This document shows positions 19,563-30,700 of a stretch of 64,000 nucleotides of DNA, piece after piece. Positions within the stretch are counted from its first letter, which is position 1, and the number at the start of each line of letters is the position of its first letter. This DNA comes from Primula veris (Eukaryota; Streptophyta; Magnoliopsida; Ericales; Primulaceae): positions 15,688,501 through 15,752,500 of the forward strand of contig OY821750.1 in NCBI GenBank assembly GCA_963682055.1, written 5' to 3'. The position numbers were made by a program, and so were the translations under genes. The notes beneath the pieces were generated by a model. That model was not told where the DNA came from and did no database searches. It was given only the letters and a program-made list of their open reading frames with translations.

Positions 19563-21716
19563 CGGCGTGCACTGCCGCTTAGAAGTTGAAGCCTGTGACG
19601 CCTTAGCTACCTGCCCAAAGTGCGCCAGTTGCCGCTGTTGTGATCTTTCCCCGCCCGTGGTCTTGGGTCTTGATAGATGAACGACGTTGATTGTTTTGCC
19701 TTGCCGGTTGTCGGCTCCCTCGATGGCCAGTTGTTTGCCTTTATTCGCAGCGCCTTTGATGAACTTGGTTAAGTGTCCCGCATCGCCCCATAGGTTCATT
19801 TTCCATCGCAGGTTGCGACAGTGCTCGGTGAGGTTCCCGTGGTCCTCATGGTAGGCGCAGAAGAGCTTGGGGTCTCTCTGATCAGCTGGGGTGGCGAGCG
19901 GCTCTGGTCGGGAATACCAGCTTTCTCTGCAGATATCCTTAAGGATATCCTCGGCAGACAGGTTGAAAGAGTATCTCAGTTCGACCGATTTGAAGCTCTT
20001 CTGCCTTTCCCTTCCATGGAAGCGGCCTTGTTGTGGCTGCTTGGTTGGCATCGGGTATGTGATCTGAAGGGGTTTATGTTCGTTGATCGGTGTTGGGTAT
20101 GTGATCTGGAGCGGTTTATGCTCGGGTTCTCGGGGTTTCTCTACCCTGCTATGGACCTCGGGGCCTCTGTCCCTTCTGGTCGGTTTGAATGCTTCCCCCT
20201 GATTGTTCCTGGCTCTTTTGCGGCCCACCTGTGCTTCTCAGACCGACTCTCTTCTCGGTAGAGCTCAGTTGAGGATGTGCAAATCCTCATTTTTATCGGT
20301 GAGGAGGGTGTAATAGGCAAGCAGAGTGTCAGTGGTCGGGAAATTTTTGCCGATGAACTTCCTTCTCGCCCAATAGCCGTTGGGTATGGAGTAGATAAAA
20401 TTTTGGATGGCGATGTTGTGGGCGTACTGCGGAATCTGGTTTGCCACGTCGATGAAACGTATGCAGTAGTCATTGAGTCGCTCGTTTGGCTGCATAGCCA
20501 TTTTCAGAAAGGTGTCGATGTTGACCTTCTTCTTCCGATGAACAGCATATCGGGTGGAGTACGCACGGAGAAGCTTCGTCCAGCTTCCTATGGATCCCCG
20601 TGGCAGGTTGTGATACCACGACGAAGCCTCTTGGCCCAAAAACTTGCACATCAGTGCGTGGTCATCACTCCACAGCTCCATCCTTGTTTTGTAGTGGCAC
20701 AAATGATCGATTGGGCAGCTTTTTCCATCGTATAGCCTGAATTCGGGGATGATGAACCCCCTAGGATTGCGGTGCCGAGTGATTTGCTCGGTACATGGGG
20801 TTTCTTGGCATACGTCCCAAGCCTGTTGGAACGCTTCATTTGGTGCTTGGTAGAGCGGGGAGTATCCTCCCTGGTGGGGTTGTGGGTAGTATCCTACCAC
20901 GACCCTGTGGTTGGGGTACCCATTGTCGTGCGGGTTCGCGCCGATGACATGTCCAGTGAGAATGTTTGGGTGGACGAATGTTGGAGGGATCGTTACTGGG
21001 ACATTGCCCCCTTGGTAGGGTCCTCTTGTATTTGGTTGCCGCCCTCCCACTTCCATGGCAGCCCTGTAGGCGGAATATTCCATGTTATGTCGGGGGTCGG
21101 CATGTGCATTGGCGGTTTGAGTGGGCGGCATCGTGATACCTGCTGTCACCATGGCCGACATGCATGCGGCTAGCTGAGCTTGAAGCTGGGCGTTGTGACC
21201 CCGCTCGGCTTGTGTTAATGCGGCCTCGTTCCCTGCTTGGGGAGCGAGGGGTTGTACTTCCACCGTGGACGGGGTAATTACCCATGGTGGGAATATTGGA
21301 GGTCGGGACGTTTGCTCGAGGACAAAGCCCTCGGGCATGCCAAACCGGTGGGCTTCGTTCGTTTGAAGATGAACTTGGTGGGAACTGGAATTAACCGAGG
21401 CTACTGGCAGTGGGACTCTTGAGCTCGGTCCTGCCTGGGATTCGGGTAAGCGCCTTCTTGCGCGCCTTAATACTGGTAATGCTCGTTCGTCATCCGAGGA
21501 CGTAGGATTCTCGTCGACGATCCCGTCAAGCTGTTGGGGTTGTTCAGTCTATTGTTTTTGGTGGACATTGGAGGTTGTTGGTTGGTTTCCGGACTGGATA
21601 CCGTCATATCTGTCGCGGATGGCAAGTAGGTCGTCGAGGTCTTGTTGGCTAATTTATACGTTTTGGTTATTGGTTTCGACTATATCGGGATGGGTTTCCT
21701 CTATATTGGTCACCAT
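19563..21716 (-). pseudogene. gag of the 17-kb element (multiple nonsense codons)
   Basis: The frame opens at an ATG on the minus strand at 21716, the position equivalent to the ATG at 61645 in the second copy. The central part carries a Retrotrans_gag-type capsid region (FRLYDGKSCPIDHL, SSWYHNLPRGSIGSW, MQPNERLNDYCIRF). The C-terminal part has a zinc-knuckle-like CAYHEDHGNLTEHC. In-frame stops occur at 21654-21656, 21549-21551, 20265-20267 and 20238-20240, and the next pair lies at 19557-19562. Where the second copy can be compared, two read CAA or CGA there, so C-to-T change is the likely cause. No frameshift was found. The product would package element RNA if intact. Confidence 0.88.
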
Positions 21717-21775
21717 TGTTGCTCGCCTGATAGAGTATTGGTGTTCGATTTCGAAACTAGTTGGGAACTAGATGA

Positions 21776-21793
21776 TTCCCGGAGACGGCGCCA
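21776..21793 (-). other. Primer-binding site, tRNA-Asp-like
   Basis: Minus-strand TGGCGCCGTCTCCGGGAA begins two bases after the 5' LTR. The first nine bases match the complement of plant tRNA-Asp 3' ends (TGGCGCCGTTGCCGGGG as I recall it); the middle differs. The second family copy has TGGCGCCGTCTTCGGGAA at 61568-61585. The match to tRNA-Asp is from knowledge and not searched. Confidence 0.75.
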
Positions 21794-21795
21794 TT

Positions 21796-22363
21796 TGATA
21801 AAGCCATAACTTTGGTCGGTGGCGTTAGACTTTTCAACAGTAATATAATGTATCAAAATAGAATAAATAATGAACCCTTCTTTAATCTTTATTAAGCTCG
21901 GTGGTATAATTGCTCGGAATACAATTTCCTATTTGTGTTTATGCTCGATATTACAACTTGCTCTTTTAATCTTGATCTTTCTTCGATCTCGGTGTTCGGT
22001 CTTGTATCTTGCTCGGTATGATTTCTAGTGGGGTGAGTTCTGACAAGTTTTTCTCTTTTCTCTCCTTCTCTCTATATTTTTTAGATAGATTTTCTGGTCC
22101 TTCTTTCAAGGGGGGTAGTTGGCTATTTATAGACAGTTATGTCTGGTAGGATGTTGACAAATGTCGTTATCTTAAAAGCCACCGCATGAGCTTTTCCATT
22201 GTGGATCTTTACTACTGGGCTGAACCCTTATAGATAATGACATGTTGGGAAAACTCTATTAGACCATGGGTTTTTGGATTTTAGCCTTGGGTACCCTCTA
22301 ATAATGGGTGGGTCGATTCATACCCGAATAGATATATTCGGGTACAATTTTTATATTCTATCA
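21796..22363 (-). repeat. 5' LTR of the 17-kb element
   Basis: This 568-bp LTR is the promoter-bearing copy for the minus-strand gag-pol. A TATA box CTATAAATAGCC lies on the minus strand at about 22121-22132, followed downstream by a pyrimidine/purine-rich leader. The LTR end GGCTTTATCA is two bases from the primer-binding site, as expected for a 5' LTR. Confidence 0.93.
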
Positions 22364-22368
22364 GGTGT

Positions 22369-23288
22369 TGTAATTTCGTGTGTTATATCTGAGCATATAT
22401 TTACCTATATATAAGCCCAGAAAGAGGAAAATAGATAGATAATTCCTGTTAAAACTGATTAGGGAAATAGAAGAGAGAGAAAGAGTTGATAAATAAATGT
22501 GAGAGTGTTGTAGGCATATCAGTTTTTTTCAATATTATGACTTTCTTAGAAAGTGGATTGATTGTACTCATCCAAAAAACATCAAAATTGTACTTATCTA
22601 AAATGGGGTTCCCCACGTCCCTACTTTTCGGGAAGTCCATCTTTTTAACTCACCAAACACATTATTTTATGTCAAATGGGCTTTTTAGGTTAGGAAGGTC
22701 TTCTAAATTGTCTGTCAAACACCCCCTTAATATCCTTTACAAATAATTGGCTTTGTTCCGATACACTTTGTTCAATTTAGTAACTTATACTCTGAAAAAT
22801 ACAATTTAATATCTTCTAATAACAAAATCACTCAATTTAGGATCTTATAAGTCAACTATTTAACTAATTTTGATAGTTTGAAGGTAGTAAAGTTGAAAAA
22901 TAAAATGTTGTAAATAGTAGTAAAATGTTAAAATATTGGTGAGGTGAAATAACGGCATTTGTGAGTTTGTAAGACGGAGAGGGTATTAAAATTAAGAGGT
23001 TAATTATTAAGAGTAAAAATATTAAATTGAAAAAAAAGTAAGTTTTTTTTTATCTATATTTATTGATAGTGTTTAATATTATATACAAAGTAGTAACCAT
23101 CCCTGTTAACCATTTCATTAGTGTTAATTTACACACAATGAAAAGTCGTTAAAAGGATCTCACTCTCTCTCTCTCTCTCTCTCATATTCGTTAAGCTTAA
23201 GCAATAAATCAAACATTTCGTCATATTTAAAATCAAATAAATACTCCCTTACTAACAAATAATAATAATAATAATATTAGTAATAAAA
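22369..23288 (+). promoter_or_regulatory. Upstream region and 5' leader of the WD40 gene
   Basis: This AT-rich region separates the retrotransposon from the WD40 gene start. A CT microsatellite at about 23160-23184 and the following AT-rich leader up to the ATG at 23289 fit a plant 5' UTR. No TATA box can be singled out with confidence and no other gene was seen. The 17-kb insertion ends about 925 bases upstream of the ATG. Confidence 0.5.
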
Positions 23289-24745
23289 ATGCAAGGGGGA
23301 TCCACCACCGGCATTGGCTACGGCCTTAAATACCAGGTATTTTTTCCTTTTTTTATATATATATACATACATTTTTATTTATTTTGGTTCTTCATGTGCT
23401 TTTTTAATGCAGTTGTCTATTTTCATATTATAATTTTGCCCACTTTGACTTTCTATATTTATTGGACTGTTTATTCATTAGACTTTTTTTTTATTTTTTC
23501 CGGTTTTTTTTTTTCCAGTTTTGCGTATAGTTTTTGCTCTTTTTATGATTACTTTACTAAATTTTCTGCATTGTTTGGGTGTTGGCATTTTTTGGGTTTA
23601 AGGACCCGTTTGGCAACAGCTTTTTTTAGTTGATTTTTGGATTTTTGGACGGATAGATTATTTAGCTTCTAAAAATCTGAAGGCCGGAAAAGCTAAAAAA
23701 ATCCAGATTTTTAAAATCTAGATTTTGAATGAATTCTTAAAACAGATTTTTAAAATCTAGATTTTGAATGAATTCTTAAAACAGATTTTTAAAATCTACA
23801 TTCTCAGTGGATTCCTAAAACATATTTTAAAATCTGATTTAGGACCAAAAATATATGTACCAAACATAGCCTAAATATTGTAGGTCTCACTTAAATTTTT
23901 CCTTTTAAGTTTCTCTATTAAGCGAGTGGAGTTATGTCTAATTTTAACCTGAAGTGGTTAATTTACTGTTTTATAGTAAAGAAAATGTTAGGTAAAAGAG
24001 GAGAGAACTGTTATTTAATTTTTGTAAATTTAAGTATTGCGTAAGACCAAACCATGTGTTACGCCACGTATCGTTTGGGCGATGTCTGCTAGTATATATA
24101 TACTAGTAACCGTGTCCACGCGTTGCGTGTGTAACGCGGTACGAATAATATAAGTGTGATGATGATACAAATATTTAATATAAAAAGATATAATATAAGA
24201 TGATGATAAAAGAATTTTTAGTTGTTAAAGAGAGAGTAAGAGTGTTATTTCAAAAAAAATTGTTATTTGTTTTTATTTTTCTAGTAGGTAATATATTGTA
24301 CAGTAATTAATAAAAAGGTGTAGGGACATTTTTAAAAAAAAAGTGGCAAAATTTGGCAGCTTAAAAAAACTTGGGTTTGCATATAATAATAGTATGATAT
24401 GATATGATATGATATGATATGATATGATATGATATGATATGATATGATATGATGATCTATATAGTTAGTTATTGTGTTTGTGTGTTTTATATATAATTAA
24501 ATGAAAATGGCAGGGAAGGTGCATAGCGGATGTGAAAGGGGACACAGATCATACCACCTTCATTGCTGCTACCCTCAGTCTCAAGGAAGAAAATGAGGTT
24601 TCCTATTTCTTTATTTATTTGTACCCTTTCTCATCTCTTTTATTCTCACTTATTATAAGCATTTCATTTGAAAACACTTTCTACTATGTATGTTTATTCG
24701 AATATCCTAGACTTTTATTGGTTTATTTATTTAGGACCCCTCTTT

Positions 24746-24796
<51 letters not shown>

Positions 24797-27700
24797 ATAT
24801 AATACTAGTAATCATAGCCCACTCGTTGCGTGCGTGACACGTAGTGGCATATATATGATCTCAGACAAATAAAGTTCAGATTTTCAAAAAATTGACAATA
24901 GTTTTTGAATGAATATAATAAATTAACAATCGTATACAATGATTAATATAATGTTTTAACGTTATATAAAAATACAGACCGAACGATTTTGTTTGAAAGA
25001 AGAACGGTGATGTGTGGTCAATAGCATTTTTTTTTAACTTATTTATGTATTTGAATTGAATTAAGATTTATCAGTAAGTACATAGAAAAATAAAGTAAGG
25101 ATATTTTTGCAAATAGTGGGACAAATTTTGGTAGCCTCAAAAGTCAAAACTCTTGATTTTTTTATTTATTTATTGTGGGGAAACCCGACATTTTATTTTT
25201 ATTGATTATTGAAAATAAAATATGGGGGAAAAACCCCACTGAAAAAGAAAATACAGAGTTTGATCAAAATTGAAATTACAAGGACTTATTTTAAAACTAC
25301 TAAAAACTTTGAAATTTAAAAGAATCTTCATCAGGGAGCTTTATTATTTCCCTTTTGACTGTCTCTATTCTTTTTGCTTTGGAGTTGCAACTTAACAGCT
25401 GCTACTTTGCAACGTATGTGTATATATATATCATACTATTATAATAAGCAAAACTCTTGACTTTGCTTATTATAATAGTATGATATATATACAAATACGT
25501 ATTCACACTCATAAAGACGCACACATATGTGCATATACATATGTTTCAATCCTGATTATAGTGTGTATTTATATGTTTAAGATGCTTATGATATGTAGAA
25601 ACTTTGAATAACTGCCACACATTATATCTGTTCTTGCATATCAGAACAATGAAATTTTGTTATTATTCGATAATTTCTTTTTTCTTCAAATGACTTAACT
25701 TTGTGTTTCGATGGGATTTGTCATCGAATTGTTAATTTCAAAATGTACAACTTTCTTTAATGTTATCTGCTCTAATAAAATTGGTAAATACTTTTACTGC
25801 CTTTTCTGAAGCTACTACCCATACTGCCTATCCCAACACAAATTTATGTTACTGTAATATACTATTTATTAGGATATACTTTCCCAAAAGGCAAAGACTA
25901 AAGTTGGACTAGATCTCCTCTCTGAGACAGTTAATCCTCATTTTTAGGAATGAGGTATTCTTGTGACGGATACAGTCAGCAAAAAAGCGTAATGAGCTGA
26001 ATAAACAATTCAGTCTAACATAGTCATGTGAAACAAATACCGCTACAAGTATCAGTGATATTCCTGCCTTATGGGGGATGAGAAAGTTATCAATTCACAA
26101 GTTTGCTGTGTGCATATCCAGACTACTCCTTGGATGATGAAGAAAATATTTCGAGTTCACAAGTTTAGCTGTTTAATGCAAATGTATATTTTTATAGGTG
26201 CACTTGATAAGGGTTTCATCTGGAGGAACCGAACTCGTGTGTGAGGGTTTATTTTCGCATCCAAATGAGATATGGGACGTTGCATCTTGTCCATTTGAGC
26301 AGCGCATTTTCTCCACTGTTTTCTCATCAGGTAAATTTGTTCTTTCGATGAAACTTGTTTTCTTTATTGCTGATGGGGATTGTATTTGAAAATGATAACT
26401 GTAAAACATTCTAATTAGTACCTAAGGCCAATTAGCAATGCAGCAATTTGTAGGAAATCTTGTGACACTCGAGCTCTGAATCTTTTAGTCCCTACTTATG
26501 TATGGTAGGTGTGATTATGAAGGAGTTATATACGGCTGTTTCAAAACATTCAGATCAAAATGTGAAATTTGAACTTCCTGAGTTTTCTCAGCGACTTAAA
26601 GACGTATAGGTTGCGCTTGGTAATGCAGCATTTCAATATAGAGAATTTGAATATATAGTAGTTGTGCGTTTTCGGGGTCTGGAAAATGATGATATTGGGC
26701 CTCATTTGGTTACAGGACTATTAGTTCCGGGACTAACAATCCTGGCGGATAATGAGTATGTTTGAAAAGATGGTCAGATTACTAGTTTCACAACTAATAA
26801 TACCACCTGTGGCATTCCATATAACACCCATTTTGGACCATTTGGTGTCCAAACCTTCATTTATAATCCTGATCTGCATTACCTAAGCAAACATGAGTTT
26901 TGTGGACCCCACTATATTTGGTGTCCAAGCCGTGAAATAACCCAACCAAACAAGGCCTTACAGTCTTATGCCTTGTTTCTACTAGTACTTCCTTCCGGTA
27001 GGTTCTTACTGTTTTATGTCCGTTTCAAATAGAAACTGTTTTGATAGTCTCTTTTGTGTCTCTAGGTGAATCATATGGTGCAGCTATATGGCAGATTCCT
27101 GAGCTATATGGGCAATCAAATTCTCCTCAGTTGGAACGTATCGGCTCATTAGATGCACACACTTCCAAGGTCAAATGGTTAGTTTATCGTCCAATGCCAA
27201 CAACTCAATTATGGAGTCTGAGAAAGAAAAAAATAACTGACTACATCCACAGATTTTTATTATTCGGATCTTCTTGGGGTGGATACAAATGTTTTTCCTT
27301 CTACACTAACAATTTATTCCCATTAAAAAACTTGACAAAGTATGCTAAGTTGGGAAAAAATATAACACTATAAAGAGTTAAATATTAAGCAGAGAGAATA
27401 AATGTGGTGTTGTTCCCCAAATGATACACCCACATGAACCATATTAGAAACAAGTCAAATTAGAGAATTACATCTCAAGTCCAAAAGTAAATAGTAAATA
27501 ACTCAAAAGGACAAATACTAAATATGACTATATTCTAACACCCCCACTCAAGCTGGAGCATACAAATCAAATATGCCCAGCTTGGAACACATAGATCGAA
27601 ACAAAGGTCCAAATAGAGGTTTGGTCAAAATATCGCCTAACTGAGAACCGGAACACACATGGGGTGCTAATTTCCTTCCTGACGATCAACTCCCGGATAA

Positions 27701-30700
27701 AATGACAGTCAACTTCAATATGCTTCGTTCTCTCATGAAAAACCGGATTATTAGCAATAAATATAGCAGATTGGTTATCGCAAAACATAGACATTGGATC
27801 ATTGATGACCACACCAAAAACACGAAGAAGAGAGCGAACCCATATCATTTCTGAAGCAGTATGAGCCATAGCACGATACCCAGCTTCAACACTTGAGCGA
27901 GCAACAACGTTTTGTTTTTTACTACGCCATGTAACAAGATTAGAACCAATAAAAGTACAATATCCAGATGTAGACCATCTATCAGAACAGTCTCCAGTCC
28001 AATCAGCATCATTGAAGCCTGTAATCGATAAATAAGATGGACGATATAATAAACCACGACGAGGAGCACCTTTTAGGTAACGCAAGATCCGACAAACAGC
28101 CTCAAAATGAGGATAACGAGGAGCATGCATGAATTTACTGACCACCCCCACTGCGTAAGTGATATCGGGGCGAGTTACTGTAAGATAAATAAGCTTCCCA
28201 ACAAGGCGGCGATAGCGAGCAACGTCAGAAAATAACGCACCAGTTTCTGTATCAAGTTTTACCGAAGAATCTATAGGCGTATCAGCATGACGAGAATCCA
28301 ATAAACCAGTTTCAGATAGAATATCCAATACATATTTTCTTTGAGAAAGAGTAAGTCCCTTAGTAGAGCGGGATACATCAATACCAAGGAAATACCGAAG
28401 AGCACCTAAGTAGTATGAAACGTTTGTCCTAAGTGACGTTTCAAAAGAGTAATACCATCAGCATCATCTCCGGAAATGATTATATCATCAACATAAACAA
28501 TAAGAACAATAATACCCGAAGAAGTTTGTCGAGTGAAGACTGAGTGATCCGAGTGAGATCGAATAAAACCATAATCAATAACGACACTACTAAATCGATC
28601 AAACCAAGCACGAGGCGATTGTTTTAACCCATATATTGAACGACGAAGGCGACAAACAAGTTGCTCACTCCCAAATATAACGTAACCAGGCGGCTGATCC
28701 ATATACACCTCTTCCTGAAGTTCACCGTGTAAGAAAGCATTTTTAATATCAAGTTGATACAAAGGCCAATTGCGACTTACCGCGACCGAAAGAAGTATCC
28801 AAACTGAATTTAGACGAGCAACAGGAGAGAAAGTCTCTCTATAGTCAACACCATAAGTCTGAGTATATCTTTTAGCCACGAGACGGGCTTTCAACCGCTC
28901 AATAGAATCATCGGGCTGATATTTGACCGTATATACCCAACGACACCCAACTGTCTTTTTTTTAGGTGGCAAGGCTGTAAGCTCGCATGTGTGATTTTGA
29001 TGAAGAGCACTCATTTCCTCATCCATAGCGAGCTTCCAACCAGAAATAGAATTTGCCTCTAAATGATTTCGGAACATAAATAGAAGACAATGCACACGTA
29101 AAAGAATGCATACACGAAGAAGTACGATGATAAGAAACAAAATTGGCAATGGGATGCGAGTACCAACACGCTTAGACTTTCGTAAAGCAATAGGTAAATC
29201 ACCAGGGTTAGGAGGAGATGGTGAAATAACAGGTATCGGAGATTATACTGGAGGCGAAAACAGGCAGGAAAGATGTCGAGGTCGGGTCAAGTGATAAAAC
29301 TTTCCGATTTTTAGACCGCTTATAAATCTTTAAAACCGGAGGAGAAGAATTATCAATAAAAGTAGAAGGCATTGGAAAAGGAATGGGCCCAACAACACAA
29401 GAAGGACGAGCAACCGACTCAATATTAGAGCTCGATATAATATCCGAAAAGAGTTGAGCACCATTAGAAGTAAAGAATGAACTAGACTAAAAAAATGTAA
29501 CATCGGCACTCACAATGTAGGGACGAGAGTCGGGATAATAACAACGATAACTTTTTGAGTTCGAGAGTAGCCAACAAAGGCACATTTCCTGGCACGGGGA
29601 GAAAGCTTATCCTGTCCTGGATCAAGAATATGAACAAACGCAACACATCCAAAAATATGAGGAGTAACGGAAAATGGATCAATATTAGGATATATGAGCG
29701 AAAAAGGAGATCGATTAGACAAAACCACTGAAGGCATACGGTTTATTAGATGACACACAGTCAAAACAGTATCTCCCCAAGAATGCTTAGGAACCTTCAT
29801 ATTAAAAAGCAAAGTACGAGCAACATCTAATAAATGCCTATGTTTGCGTTCAGCAATGCCGTTTTGTTGCGATGTATGTGCACAACTAGTTTGATGAATG
29901 AGCCCACGATCAACACAAAAAGATTCTATAACAAACTGAACATAATCTAATGCATTATCGGAACGAAATATCTTAATCTTCTTATCGAATTGAGTGAGAA
30001 TTTCATTATAAAAACGAGTCATATTAAACGGTAATCCAGTCCGATTTTTCATTAAAAACAACCAAGTCATACGATAAAAATCATCAACAAAAATGACAAT
30101 ATCGGAAACCATTATGAGCAGAAGTACGAGAAGGACCCCATATATTAGAGTGAACCAGATCAAATGGTTTAGCCTGCCTACTTACACCATGACTGGGAAA
30201 TGAGCTACGATGATGTTTCCCGAGTTGGCAAGCCTCACACTCTAGAATGGAAACATGGCTTAAGGCAGGAATGACTTGTTTAAGTTTAGCCAGAGACGGA
30301 TGACCAAGACGAAAATACCACTGGAGTGGTGAAACACTAGCACTCAATGCTGATGAATATGAAGAAATAAAACTATTATGATCCAAATAATACAAACCAT
30401 CCTTCTCATATCCTGAGCAAATCGTCCGATTTGTTTTGAGATCCCGAAAAATACAAGATTTGGGAGTAAAAGTTACAGCACAATGTAGAGATTGAGCCAT
30501 CTTATTAACAGAGAGCAAGTTGAACGGAAAATCAGGCACATAAAGACTGTCACATAATGCTAAAGCAGGATGAGGGCAAATAACACCTATTCCAGAAACC
30601 GGACGAGAAGAACCATCAGCTAAAACGATATGATGACAAATAGATTTCAGATTAGAAAACAACGACGAGTTACCCGACATATGCACCCGAGTCTAGGAGC

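Larger units (their letters stand above)
5157..22363 (-). mobile_element. Complete 17.2-kb Ty3/gypsy Tat/Retand-type retrotransposon with antisense genes
   Basis: Two direct repeats (5157-5725 and 21796-22363) with TGAT..ATCA termini bound the element, and a perfect duplication GGTGT flanks it at 5152-5156 and 22364-22368. A tRNA-Asp-like primer-binding site, gag, protease, RT, RNase H and integrase follow in that order on the minus strand, the order of Ty3/gypsy. Integrase is followed by about 9.5 kb of extra sequence before the 3' LTR whose genes lie on the plus strand. Tat-lineage elements are known to carry additional ORFs between pol and the 3' LTR, sometimes antisense. By my eye alignment the LTRs differ at about 17 positions plus one 1-base indel (about 3%). 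Gag-pol is inactivated by nonsense changes. Confidence 0.93.

Noticed and set aside
16000..20735. Many plus-strand open frames across the gag-pol region
   Set aside because: They lie opposite conserved protease, RT, RNase H and integrase motifs and show no motif or start context of their own.
5100..22420. A cellular gene disrupted by the 17-kb insertion
   Set aside because: Joining the flanks at GGTGT gives no open frame or splice signals that I can support.
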